Source of the DNA: Oscillospiraceae bacterium
Lineage (GTDB): Bacteria; Bacillota; Clostridia; Oscillospirales; Oscillospiraceae
Assembly: GCA_910575505.1 (NCBI GenBank)
Contig: CAJTFK010000024.1
Span: 13,584 to 61,235, forward strand
Length of the DNA: 47,652 nt
Direction of reading: 5' to 3'
Shown: in pieces, positions 6,889-15,421 of the stretch
Layout: the number at the start of each line of letters is the position of its first letter
How positions within the stretch are numbered: the stretch's first letter is position 1
The notes under the pieces: model-generated
What the model saw: only the letters and a program-made list of their open reading frames with translations
Database searches by the model: none
Told to the model about the DNA's origin: nothing
Position numbers and translations under genes: made by a program

Positions 6889-8433
6889 TCACAGCTCGAT
6901 GATGTCCTCGTCCGCCGCCGGGGCCTCGCTCCCGGCCCGCTTCAGCTTCCGCTGATAGACCAGACCCAGCAGCTGAATGGTCAGCAGCGGCGTCATGGCC
7001 ACCATGGCCACCACGCCGAAGGCGTCGGTGACGAGATTGCCCCCCAGAGCCTCGCAGGCCCCCTGGGCGAAGGGCAGCAGAAAGGTGGCCGTCATGGGGC
7101 CGGAAGCCACGCCGCCGGAGTCAAAGGCAATGGAGGTGAACATCTCCGGCACAAAGAAGGACAGCACGACGGCAATCAGATACCCGGGTATCAGGAACCA
7201 GAGAATGGAAACCCCTGTCAGCACCCGCACCATGGCCAGCCCGATGGAGACGGCCACGCCGATGGACAGGCTGGCGGTCATGGCTCCCCCGGGAACGGCC
7301 CCGGCGGTGATCTCCTCCACCTGCTTGTTCAGCACATGGACCGCCGGCTCCGCCTGGACGATGTACCAGCCCATCAGCATACCGATGGGAACCAGCACCC
7401 ACCGGACGGAGAGAGAGGCAATCTGCTCCCCCAGATACATGCCCGCCGGCAGGAAGCCCACGTTGACCCCGGTGAGAAACACGGCGAGGCCAATATAAGT
7501 ATACAGAAGACCCACCAGGATGCGCAACAGTTTTTTTCGTTTCAGACGCAAAGACATGACCTGAAACACCGCGAAAAAGGCGGCTATGGGGAAGAGGCAC
7601 TTCAAAACCTCCCAGGCATATTCCGGGAAAGCCGAGACGAAGAGCCCGCCCAGCTCCCGGCTGTCTCCCGCCTGGGGAATGGCCGGGGGAATATAGGACC
7701 CGGAGGCCGGGAAGATCAGCGCCAGAAGCAGCACCGCCAGAATGGGACCCACGGAGCACAGGGCCACCAGACCGAAGCTGTCCTGTGCGGCGCTGGCGTC
7801 GCTCCGGATGGAGGAGACGCCCAGGCCCAGGGCCATGATAAAGGGCACCGTCATGGGCCCGGTGGTGACGCCGCCGGAGTCAAAGGCCACCGCCGGGAAA
7901 TCCTTCGGGATGAAGGCCGCCAGCAGGAACACCAGGGCGTAGCTTCCAATCAGCATCCACTGGAGGCGCACCTGGAAGAGGATGCGCAGCAGCGCCGCCA
8001 CCAGGAAGACCCCCACGCCCAGGGCCACGGTGCCCACCAGCAGCATATTGGGAATGCCGGGGACCTGATTTGCCAGAACCTGCAAATCAGGCTCGGACAT
8101 GGTAACCACCACGCCGATCAGAAAGCTGACGGAAACCACCACCCACAGCTTTCGGGACCCCGCCATTTTGGAGCCCAGCTGCTGGCCGATGGGGCCCATG
8201 GCCATGTCCGCCCCCAGGGTGAAAAAGCCCATGCCCAGAATCAGCAGCACCGCCCCCGCCAGAAAGGCCAGCAGCACGTCCGTGGGCACCGGGGAAATGG
8301 TGAAGCACAGCGCCAGCACAATGGCGGTGATGGGCAGGACGGAGGCCAGCGCCTCCCGGGTTTTCTCCCCCAGCACCGTTTTTGTCCGGCCCATCTGCTC
8401 CCGCCAGCGTCCAATGCCGTCCATCACGGCCAC
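6889..8433 (-). CDS. DUF1538 family membrane transporter
   Basis: 514 residues with about a dozen membrane segments. Two internal copies of the DUF1538 fold are marked by the repeated motifs FDSGGVTTGPMTVPFI and FDSGGVASGPMTATFL. Paired DUF1538 proteins (UmpAB type) have been described as cation/proton antiporters in a halophile; here both halves are in one chain. Start ATG 8433 has GGGGAGGTG at good spacing. The P-II protein immediately downstream is the usual partner and probably couples transport to metabolic state. The substrate is not evident from sequence. Confidence 0.85.
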   Translation of the reverse strand: MAVMDGIGRWREQMGRTKTVLGEKTREALASVLPITAIVLALCFTISPVPTDVLLAFLAGAVLLILGMGFFTLGADMAMGPIGQQLGSKMAGSRKLWVVVSVSFLIGVVVTMSEPDLQVLANQVPGIPNMLLVGTVALGVGVFLVAALLRILFQVRLQWMLIGSYALVFLLAAFIPKDFPAVAFDSGGVTTGPMTVPFIMALGLGVSSIRSDASAAQDSFGLVALCSVGPILAVLLLALIFPASGSYIPPAIPQAGDSRELGGLFVSAFPEYAWEVLKCLFPIAAFFAVFQVMSLRLKRKKLLRILVGLLYTYIGLAVFLTGVNVGFLPAGMYLGEQIASLSVRWVLVPIGMLMGWYIVQAEPAVHVLNKQVEEITAGAVPGGAMTASLSIGVAVSIGLAMVRVLTGVSILWFLIPGYLIAVVLSFFVPEMFTSIAFDSGGVASGPMTATFLLPFAQGACEALGGNLVTDAFGVVAMVAMTPLLTIQLLGLVYQRKLKRAGSEAPAADEDIIEL

Positions 8434-8463
8434 CTCCCCTCAGCGCAGTGTACAATTTTTTTC

Positions 8464-8493
8464 ATAATAGCATAAATATGCCGGCTCCGGCAA
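8464..8493 (-). promoter_or_regulatory. Promoter of the DUF1538/P-II operon
   Basis: On the minus strand TTGCCG (8488-8493), an 18-bp spacer and TATTAT (8464-8469) preceded by TGC. The start codon is 30 bp downstream of the -10. Confidence 0.7.
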
Positions 8494-8584
8494 GGAATTC
8501 CCCCTGTTCTTTACGGGAAATTTACACCCTCCTGATCTCCAGACCGTTCATCAGCACCCCGCCCTTTTCCGAAAAAAGAAATGG

Positions 8585-8613
8585 TTGATTTCACCTGGCC
8601 GCAATGCTATACT
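8585..8613 (+). promoter_or_regulatory. Promoter for the 8655 gene
   Basis: TTGATT (8585-8590), a 17-bp spacer and TATACT (8608-8613) with TGC before it. It diverges from the DUF1538 promoter. Confidence 0.75.
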
Positions 8614-8654
8614 TGTTCTATTCCATGCCTGACGGGCGGAAAGGAGACAGCGGA

Positions 8655-9038
8655 ATGGACTGGATGGCAATTCTGAGCACCCTGTTTGTCCTGGGCCCCG
8701 TCATTGCGATTCTGGTGATTTTTGCAATGGCGCGGAGGAAATACAAAAACCGGGGCGGCGCCGGGGCCTTTTTCTTTGAGAACGGATGTCTGGTGCTCAA
8801 TACCGGTCTGCCCTATCCCATTCCGCTGGAGGATATCCGGCTGGTCGAGCTGGACTGCAGTGCCTGGGAATTGGAGCATCAGCTCTCCTACAGCCTGACC
8901 GTCAAGGTCACCCGGAAAAACGGGAAAACCAGGCGCGTGTTCTATAAGGGCTACCGCACCGCCAAGCTGGCCCTGCCCTCCGACATGGAGGCGGCGCTTC
9001 GGGAGCGGGGCGTTCCCTGTGTGTTGAACGCCCGATAA
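8655..9038 (+). CDS. Small single-span membrane protein
   Basis: 127 residues. ATG 8655 follows AAAGGAGA at 8 bp. One N-terminal membrane segment (MAILSTLFVLGPVIAILVIF) is followed by a short basic stop-transfer and a soluble domain of alternating beta strands (CLVLNTGLPYPIPLEDIRLV; LTVKVTRKNGKTRRVFYKGY). That layout resembles the PH-like domains of small membrane-anchored proteins, but I cannot assign it. The tail would lie in the cytoplasm by the positive-inside rule. It has its own promoter and precedes a DUF4317 gene by 45 bp. Confidence 0.7.
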   Translation: MDWMAILSTLFVLGPVIAILVIFAMARRKYKNRGGAGAFFFENGCLVLNTGLPYPIPLEDIRLVELDCSAWELEHQLSYSLTVKVTRKNGKTRRVFYKGYRTAKLALPSDMEAALRERGVPCVLNAR

Positions 9039-9083
9039 CGGCAAAATAAACCGGCGCATCTCCGCCGGAAAGCGAGGTATACC

Positions 9084-10241
9084 ATGAATCAAAAGGAAAT
9101 CAGCGAGCTGCGCCGCCGCTTCCGTCCGGAGAAGTGCGCCGTCAGCCGGATCTACGGGTGCTACGTCAACGGCTCCAGCCGGGAGGTCATCTCCTATCTG
9201 GACGAGTCCCTGGGCCTGCTGCCCCAGGAGGAGGCGGAGAAGTACCTGGGCCTGCTGAAAAAGAGCCTGTCCGGCCGTCTGGGCAGGAACCTCATCGACG
9301 TGGTGTTTTCCACTAAGCAGGTGGCCGAGGGGGACGAGCACCGTCTTCTGATGGACCTGCGGGACTCCGAGCTGAAAAACGCCGAGGCCCGGAATCTCTT
9401 CTATCAGAAAATCATGGACACGGTGGACATGGGGGAGAACAACTACCTCATTCTCCTGGCCCATGACGCCTATGATGTGCCTCACCGGAACAAAAACGAC
9501 CAGGTGGACGGGTCCGACGAGGTGTTTTCCTACATCCTCTGCTGCGTCTGCCCGGTGAAGGGCTGCAAGATGGAACTGGGCTATTTCCCCGGCGAAAACG
9601 AGTTCCACAGCTGCGCCGCCGGGCAGATCGTTTCCGCACCGGACCTGGGCTTCCTGTTCCCCGCCTTCGACCAGCGGTCCGCCAACATCTACAACGCGCT
9701 CTATTACGCCCGGAAGCCCGAGGAGCTCCACCAGGAGTTCATCGACGCGGTCTTCCGCACTGAGCCCCCCATGTCCGCCGCCGAGCAGAAGGAGAGCTTC
9801 CAGTCCGCCCTCACCGAGGCCCTGGGAGACGCCTGCGGTCTGGAGGTGGTCCAGGCGGTCCACGGCGGCCTCCTCGGCAAAATCGAGGCCCACAAGGAAA
9901 GCCGGGACCCGGAGGCCCCCGCCGTCACCGCCGGGGACGTGGAGGACATCCTGGCGGACTGCGGCGCGGCCCCGGAGCAGACCGCCGCTTTCCTGGAGCA
10001 GTGGAATGACCGCTTCGGCGAGGGGGCCGTGCTGAACCCGGAAAATCTCATTGACAGCAAGCGCTTTGACATCAAAAGCGACCTGGTCACCATCTCCATC
10101 GACCCGGAACACAGCGCCATGGTGGAGACCCGGATCATCGACGGGCGGCGCTGCCTGCTGATTCCCATTGAGAGCGACGTGGAGATTAATGGCATTCCCA
10201 TGGGACTGGGGACGGAAGCGGCGGAGCAGGAAGCTACATAA
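9084..10241 (+). CDS. DUF4317 family protein
   Basis: 385 residues, typical full length for DUF4317, a Clostridia-specific family of unknown function. The opening MNQKEISELRRRFRPEKCAV then RIYGCYVN is diagnostic. No signal peptide or membrane segment is present, so it is cytosolic. ATG 9084 is preceded by AGCGAGGTATACC. It lies 45 bp after the small membrane protein and probably shares its promoter. GC content and codon use are those of the core genome. Confidence 0.85.
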   Translation: MNQKEISELRRRFRPEKCAVSRIYGCYVNGSSREVISYLDESLGLLPQEEAEKYLGLLKKSLSGRLGRNLIDVVFSTKQVAEGDEHRLLMDLRDSELKNAEARNLFYQKIMDTVDMGENNYLILLAHDAYDVPHRNKNDQVDGSDEVFSYILCCVCPVKGCKMELGYFPGENEFHSCAAGQIVSAPDLGFLFPAFDQRSANIYNALYYARKPEELHQEFIDAVFRTEPPMSAAEQKESFQSALTEALGDACGLEVVQAVHGGLLGKIEAHKESRDPEAPAVTAGDVEDILADCGAAPEQTAAFLEQWNDRFGEGAVLNPENLIDSKRFDIKSDLVTISIDPEHSAMVETRIIDGRRCLLIPIESDVEINGIPMGLGTEAAEQEAT

Positions 10242-10304
10242 ACGCATACGCGACGCCTGATTTTGACAGAGGGGCAAGGCCCCTGTGCGAAAGGAGTTTT
10301 TGCA

Positions 10305-11534
10305 CTGAACAAACAGCTCGGCTCCCTCTTCCTGGCGCTGGCCCTTTGCCTGGGGCTGGCAATCCCGGCCAGGGCGGCGGAGCTCTCGGATGTCCCGGCG
10401 GACCACTGGGCGTATCAGCAAGTCAGCCGCTGTGTGCAGGACGGCATCGTCTCCGGCTACTCCGACGGCGCCTTCAAGCCTGGCAACCCGGTCTCCTACG
10501 GAGCCTTCTCCATCATGCTGGCCCGGGCCTTCTACGCTTCTGAACTGGCGGGATATTCCGACCAGGGCACGGCTACCGGCGAGGCCATCATGAACAAGCA
10601 CGGCATCCTGAATGACACCAGCCGCTCGTCTGCCTCCATTGGGGCTTCCCTTCCCCGTGAGGATATGGCACAAGTTATGTATAACATCCTGGTGGATAAG
10701 GGGGCAAAGATTCCCGCTGACACCGAGTATGTCAAATGTATTTCCTCCATCAGTGACTTTCAGAGCATCAATCCCAACTGCCGCAGGGCGGTCATGGTCT
10801 GCTATACCACTGGCCTGCTGGGTGGACAGAGTGATGGAAGCTTTGGCCCCAAGAACCCCATGAACCGGGCGCAGGGCTGTGTTGTCATCAACCGGCTGCG
10901 GGATTACATGGGAAACAGCGGGACGACTGCTCCCGTGGAACCGCCTGTGGAGCCGGTTGACCCCTCCGAGCCCACTACTCCTGCTGTGACGGAACTGCCG
11001 GCGTTCAAGCTGGAGACCGGGGAGAATGTCCAGCAGATGATGAACCGTCTCAACGCGGCGACTCCTGCGTATACGGCAGGATATTTAAGCAACGGGAAGT
11101 CCATTACGGAGGCTAACATCAAGGCTCTGTTGGTCGAGATTGAAGCGAGCATGCCGGAAGGTTCCAATTGGGACACTAGCGAGACGTTTTATTACTCTCC
11201 GCAAAATTCGTGGGGGTTTGGAACCGCTCGCGAATGTGCAAGTTTTGCAATTTCTGTTTCAGACTATATTTTTGGCGAAGATGCCAAAGTGATTAAGCAC
11301 CAAAATTTTGACCAACTTAAAGTTGGTGACGCAGTTTGGTCAAAAAACACAGCTACGGGATACAATCACTGGTATATCATCACTTCGCTCACAAACCCTG
11401 CTTGGGGACCTGATGCATTTTCGATTTGCGATGGCAATAATAGCAATGGTGTTTCGTGGGATGGGTATGGGACTTTTGGAGCGTTTGCCCTTCCAGAGGT
11501 TGCTTCCGGAACCTACATCTACTCCAGATATTGA
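10305..11534 (+). CDS. S-layer-homology protein with papain-like C-terminal domain, apparent CTG start
   Basis: 409 residues. GAAAGGAG ends 8 bp before CTG 10305, and the frame from there gives a clean signal peptide (LNKQLGSLFLALALCLGL...ARA). The only other in-frame start is TTG 10263, which would put polar residues ahead of the signal. SLH repeats follow (DVPADHWAYQQVSRCVQDG, GYSDGAFKPGNPVSYG, GQSDGSFGPKNPMNRAQG), then a P/E-rich linker. The C-terminal 150 residues carry ECASFAISVSDYIFG, VGDAVW, NHWYIITSL and ICDGNNSNG, a Cys-His-Asp/Asn arrangement like the 4454 protein. From about 11160 the DNA becomes clearly AT-richer than the SLH half, as if this module was exchanged. Probably secreted and wall-bound. 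Confidence 0.8.
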   Translation: MNKQLGSLFLALALCLGLAIPARAAELSDVPADHWAYQQVSRCVQDGIVSGYSDGAFKPGNPVSYGAFSIMLARAFYASELAGYSDQGTATGEAIMNKHGILNDTSRSSASIGASLPREDMAQVMYNILVDKGAKIPADTEYVKCISSISDFQSINPNCRRAVMVCYTTGLLGGQSDGSFGPKNPMNRAQGCVVINRLRDYMGNSGTTAPVEPPVEPVDPSEPTTPAVTELPAFKLETGENVQQMMNRLNAATPAYTAGYLSNGKSITEANIKALLVEIEASMPEGSNWDTSETFYYSPQNSWGFGTARECASFAISVSDYIFGEDAKVIKHQNFDQLKVGDAVWSKNTATGYNHWYIITSLTNPAWGPDAFSICDGNNSNGVSWDGYGTFGAFALPEVASGTYIYSRY

Positions 11535-11554
11535 CCCCTGCGTATTTTCTCTGA

Positions 11555-11590
11555 CCCCGGTTTGGCAACCGGGGCCGGGGTTTTCTTTTT
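11555..11590 (+). terminator. Rho-independent terminator
   Basis: CCCCGGTT (11555-11562) pairs with AACCGGGG (11567-11574), or CCCCGG with the CCGGGG at 11575-11580. TTTTCTTTTT follows. Confidence 0.85.
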
Positions 11591-11643
11591 GGCGGCAGAA
11601 CCATCATGCCGCGCCCGGGAGCACATCCGGAAACAAGAAAAGG

Positions 11644-11672
11644 TGGATTTTTCCTCTGGGATGTGTTATGCT
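11644..11672 (+). promoter_or_regulatory. Promoter of the SEDS-FHA operon
   Basis: TGGATT (11644-11649), a 17-bp spacer and TATGCT (11667-11672) with an upstream TGTG. The start codon is 33 bp further on. Confidence 0.55.
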
Positions 11673-11705
11673 GGCGTGAAACCATCGCTGAGAGGAGGCG
11701 CGGAG

Positions 11706-13433
11706 ATGAACGGTTTTCAGGCGTTGACGGAGGCCCTGGCGGCGGTCCCCCGGCTGGGGGACTGGTACACCGCCGTTGTCCGGGTGCTGTTCCCCGTGCT
11801 GGCGGGGCTCATCCTGTTCCGCGCTGTCCGCTCCCTGCTGAAGATTCCCCACACGCCGGAAACCTGGGGCCAGCTGAGTCTGCCCGGCGGCGGCTCCATC
11901 CCCCTGACCCACTGGGAGAACATCATTGGCCGGGGCCGCAGCGCCGACGTGCGTCTGAATTACCCCAGCATTTCCCGCCAGCACGCCGCCCTCTGCCGGG
12001 GGGACGGGGGCCGGTGGACCCTTTATGAGCTGGGCTCCACAGGGGGCACCCAGGTAAACGGCAAGACGGTGGAGGGCTCCGCCCCCGTGGCCCTGGGGGA
12101 TACCGTTACCCTGGGAGGCGTGCCTCTGCTCTTCCTGCCCCAGACGGCGGAGGAGCGGAAGGCCCTGGAGGAGGCCCGGCGGAAGGAGCGTCCCGCCGCC
12201 GTCTGGCCCTCCTTCCTGTGGCTGACCCTGTTCCAGGCGCTGGCCTGCCTGCAATTGACTGCCGCAGCCGGAGCGGAGGCATCCCCCATGATCCCCCTGG
12301 CCTTTTTCGGACTGGCGGCGCTGATGTGGCTGTATTTCATTGTCCTGCGGCTGGGACGCTGCGTGGGCTTCGAGATGGAGACCATCGCCTTCTTCCTCAC
12401 CACCCTCTCCCTGGCAGTGACGGCCTCCAGTGCGCCGGCCAGCCTGCCCAAGCAGCTGCTGGCCGCGGCCCTGGGCCTGGGGCTGTTCCTGGTGCTGGGC
12501 CTGTTCCTGCGGGACCTGGAGCGGACCAAACGGACCCGCTGGCTCATGGCCGCCCTGGCCATCGGCCTGCTGGGAATTACGCTGGTCCTGGGGAACCGGA
12601 AATACGGCGCAGTCAACTGGATTTCCCTGGGGCCCCTGTCCTTCCAGCCCTCGGAGATCGCCAAAATCTGCTATATCTTTGCCGGGTCCGCCACCCTGGA
12701 GCGCCTGTTCCGCCGGCGGAACCTGACGCTTTTCATCGTGCTCACAGGCGTGTGCATCGGCCTGCTGGGCCTTATGAGCGATTTCGGCACGGCGGCGGTC
12801 TTCTTCGTCACCTTCCTGGTCATTGCCTATCTCCGTTCCGGGGACTTCGCCACGCTGTCCCTGATCTGCGGCGGCGCGGTGTTCGGGGCGGGGCTGATTG
12901 TGAAGTTCAAGCCCTATATTCTCAGCCGCTTCGCCTCCTGGGGCCGGGCCTGGGCCGACGCCTCCGGCGGCGGCTATCAGCAGACACGCACCATGTCCGC
13001 CGCCGCCTCCGGGGGGCTGCTGGGCATGGGGGCGGGAAAAGGCTGGCTTCACCGCGTTCCGGCGGCGGACACCGACCTGGTTTTCGGGATGCTCTGCGAG
13101 GAGTGGGGACTGCTGATTGCCCTGCTGGCGGCGGGGTCCATTGTCACGCTGGCGGTGTTCTCCGTCCGGGCCTGCCGGGTGGGCCGGTCCAGCTGTTACA
13201 CCATCGCCGCCTGTGCCGCCGGGTCCCTGCTGGTGTTCCAGACCTGCCTGAACGTCTTCGGCTCCGTGGACCTGCTGCCCCTCACCGGGGTCACCTTCCC
13301 CTTTGTGTCCAATGGCGGCTCCGCCATGATGTCCTCCTGGGGACTGCTGGCATTTTTAAAGGCCACGGACACCAGGGAGCACGCCAGTTTTGCGATACGG
13401 CGGCAAAAACCGCGCTCCGAGCCCCCCGGCTGA
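11706..13433 (+). CDS. FHA-domain SEDS glycosyltransferase (FtsW/RodA/SpoVE family)
   Basis: 575 residues; ATG 11706 follows GAGAGGAGG. One N-terminal membrane segment precedes a cytoplasmic FHA domain (about residues 70-140): IIGRGRSADVRLNYPSISRQHAAL and ELGSTGGTQVNGK, the phosphothreonine-binding signature. About ten membrane segments follow with SEDS hallmarks: NWISLGPLSFQPSEIAKI, LMSDFGTAAVFF (the conserved Asp) and FPFVSNGGSAMM. SEDS proteins polymerise lipid II into glycan with a class B PBP, which is encoded 70 bp downstream. The FHA domain implies control by a Ser/Thr kinase, not encoded here. The family is usually near 380 residues; the excess is the N-terminal FHA module. Confidence 0.9.
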   Translation: MNGFQALTEALAAVPRLGDWYTAVVRVLFPVLAGLILFRAVRSLLKIPHTPETWGQLSLPGGGSIPLTHWENIIGRGRSADVRLNYPSISRQHAALCRGDGGRWTLYELGSTGGTQVNGKTVEGSAPVALGDTVTLGGVPLLFLPQTAEERKALEEARRKERPAAVWPSFLWLTLFQALACLQLTAAAGAEASPMIPLAFFGLAALMWLYFIVLRLGRCVGFEMETIAFFLTTLSLAVTASSAPASLPKQLLAAALGLGLFLVLGLFLRDLERTKRTRWLMAALAIGLLGITLVLGNRKYGAVNWISLGPLSFQPSEIAKICYIFAGSATLERLFRRRNLTLFIVLTGVCIGLLGLMSDFGTAAVFFVTFLVIAYLRSGDFATLSLICGGAVFGAGLIVKFKPYILSRFASWGRAWADASGGGYQQTRTMSAAASGGLLGMGAGKGWLHRVPAADTDLVFGMLCEEWGLLIALLAAGSIVTLAVFSVRACRVGRSSCYTIAACAAGSLLVFQTCLNVFGSVDLLPLTGVTFPFVSNGGSAMMSSWGLLAFLKATDTREHASFAIRRQKPRSEPPG

Positions 13434-13503
13434 AGCCGGACATCCCTTCCGTGCCCCTTTTCCGCCCCGTCAGAGGGACGTGCTCAGAGAGGAGGATCTA
13501 TGG

Positions 13504-14874
13504 ATGAAGAAAATTGAGAACCGGGCGCTGATCTGCCTCCTGCTGGCCCTGGCGCTGACGGCGGGACTGGGGCTGTTTACAGTCCGCTATGTCACGCAGG
13601 GCGGCAGGTGGGCCTCCGCCGCCTTTAACCGCCACCTGTACAACACCGATGGCGTCCTCTCCGCCGGAACCGTGCTGGACCGGGATGGGGACGTGCTGTC
13701 CACCGTGGAAAACGGGAAGCGGACCTGCCACAGCAGCGCCGCCGTCCGGAAAGCCACCCTTCACGCCGTGGGGGACCTTCGGGGAAACATCGGCACCGGG
13801 GCCCTCAGCGCCTTCGCCCATCAGCTGACGGGCTGGAACCTCCTCAACGGCGCGTTTTCGGCGGACCGGGGCGGCGGGGAGCTGACCCTGACCATTGACG
13901 CCCGGTACAATTACGAGGCCTATCAGGCGCTGAACGGCCGGGCCGGAACCGTGGCGGTGTATAATTACAAAACCGGCGAGATTCTCTGCATGGTCTCCGC
14001 CCCCAGCTATGACCCCCTGAATGTCCCGGAGGACATCGAGACCAACGAGCGCTACAGGGGGGCCTATCTGAACCGCTTTTTGTCCTCCGTGTTCACCCCC
14101 GGCTCCGTCTACAAAACCGTTACCCTGGCGGCGGCCCTGGAGAGCCTTCCGGACCTGGAGTCCCGGACCTGGACCTGTACCGGCTCCGTTCAGGCGGGAG
14201 AGGAGACCATCGTCTGTTCCGGCGTCCACGGCACACAGGACATCGGAGACGCCTTCGCCAACAGCTGCAACACAGCCTTTGCTGAAATCGCGGCGGAGCT
14301 GGGGGCGGACATCCTCCGGCGGTATACGGAACAGGCCGGGCTTACAGACAGCTATGAGGTGGACGGCCTTGCCTCCGCCAGGGGCTCCTTCGGCTGGGAG
14401 GGCATGACCGAAGGCCGCCTGGGCTGGGCCGGCGTGGGCCAGGATCAGGACCTGGTGAACCCCTGCGCCCTGATGGTCTATATGGGGGCCATCGCAAACG
14501 GAGGCAGGGCCGCAGAACCCTGTCTGATCCTGAAATCGAACAGTCCTCCGGGCCTGCCCTCCCTGCCTAGCCGGATCCGGATGACCGGGACCCTGATCCG
14601 CCGGGACACGGCGGAGCGGCTGACAGAGCTGATGGCCAACAACGTGGAACAGACCTATGGACACAGCCGCTTCCCCAACATGGACCTCTGCGCCAAGTCC
14701 GGCACCGCCGAGGTGGGGGAGGGCCAGACGCCTCACGCCTGGTTCGCCGGGTTCCTCCGAAATGAGGATGCGCCCTGTGCCTTCGTGGTGCTGGTGGAGA
14801 ACGGCGGCGGGGGGAACACGGTGGCCGGAGCTGTGGCGGGCCGGGTGCTGGACGTCATTGTAAACGGATACTGA
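13504..14874 (+). CDS. Class B penicillin-binding transpeptidase, SEDS partner
   Basis: 456 residues; ATG 13504 after AGAGGAGGATCT. One signal-anchor (ALICLLLALALTAGLGLF) is followed by a short linker and a transpeptidase domain. The catalytic motifs are SVYK at 201-204, SCN at 254-256 and KSG at 398-400. It cross-links glycan made by the upstream SEDS protein. It lacks the long N-terminal pedestal of PBP2/PBP3 and any PASTA domain, matching the short PBPA-type partners of FtsW/RodA-like proteins seen in FHA/kinase loci. The start lies 70 bp after the SEDS gene, in the same operon. Confidence 0.9.
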   Translation: MKKIENRALICLLLALALTAGLGLFTVRYVTQGGRWASAAFNRHLYNTDGVLSAGTVLDRDGDVLSTVENGKRTCHSSAAVRKATLHAVGDLRGNIGTGALSAFAHQLTGWNLLNGAFSADRGGGELTLTIDARYNYEAYQALNGRAGTVAVYNYKTGEILCMVSAPSYDPLNVPEDIETNERYRGAYLNRFLSSVFTPGSVYKTVTLAAALESLPDLESRTWTCTGSVQAGEETIVCSGVHGTQDIGDAFANSCNTAFAEIAAELGADILRRYTEQAGLTDSYEVDGLASARGSFGWEGMTEGRLGWAGVGQDQDLVNPCALMVYMGAIANGGRAAEPCLILKSNSPPGLPSLPSRIRMTGTLIRRDTAERLTELMANNVEQTYGHSRFPNMDLCAKSGTAEVGEGQTPHAWFAGFLRNEDAPCAFVVLVENGGGGNTVAGAVAGRVLDVIVNGY

Positions 14875-14895
14875 GGGCTGAAAGGAGAATGCGCC

Positions 14896-15399
14896 GTGAA
14901 ATCAAAATCAAGAAATCTGCTTCTCCGCCGGAGCGGCGGAGAGCTGGACCTGATTTTCATCTATTTCATGCGGACGATTCTGCATCTTTACAAATCCGGC
15001 ATTGAGCGCCTGCCTCTTCCCAACCCCCTGGACCGGGAACCCCTGCGCTCCTTTCTGGACGAGGCCATGGACGCGGTGCTGGACTGCCTGCCGCCGGACC
15101 TGGGACGGATGGTCCTGGAGTCCAAGCGGGAGGCCCTCCTCAGCCGGGGCCCGGTGACGGCGGCGGACGCCCTGCGGCTCCGTTTCATTCAGGAGCTGGC
15201 TCTGTCCCTCCAGGGCCGGGATTTTGACTTGTTTTATGATCTGTTTTTGTCCTCCGGGGAGTGGTGGGGCGAGGCCGCCATGGAGTACGCCGCTTTGACC
15301 TTCTACCCCAATCTCCCGCCGGAGGTCCGGGAGAAATACCAGATTGAGAATCCCGTAGAGGACAGGCAGCCGGAGCGGCTGCGTCCGGACGATTTCTAA
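14896..15399 (+). CDS. Hypothetical cytosolic protein in the SEDS operon
   Basis: 167 residues from GTG 14896, with AAAGGAG 8 bp upstream. I do not recognise a family. It is mostly alpha-helical by composition and has no signal or membrane segment. Notable stretches are LPLPNPLDREPLRSFLDEAM and FDLFYDLFLSSGEWWGEAAM. It begins 21 bp after the PBP stop, so is probably co-transcribed and linked to wall synthesis by position only. Confidence 0.6.
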   Translation: MKSKSRNLLLRRSGGELDLIFIYFMRTILHLYKSGIERLPLPNPLDREPLRSFLDEAMDAVLDCLPPDLGRMVLESKREALLSRGPVTAADALRLRFIQELALSLQGRDFDLFYDLFLSSGEWWGEAAMEYAALTFYPNLPPEVREKYQIENPVEDRQPERLRPDDF

Positions 15400-15421
15400 C
15401 GCGATACGGAAGGGGATACCC

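Noticed and set aside
7336..8475. A long frame antisense to the DUF1538 gene
   Set aside because: Gln/His/Gly-rich low-complexity translation typical of an antisense shadow of a membrane protein.
11604..13052. A 482-codon frame antisense to the SEDS-FHA gene
   Set aside because: Gln/Gly/Ala-rich shadow; the sense strand carries clear FHA and SEDS motifs.
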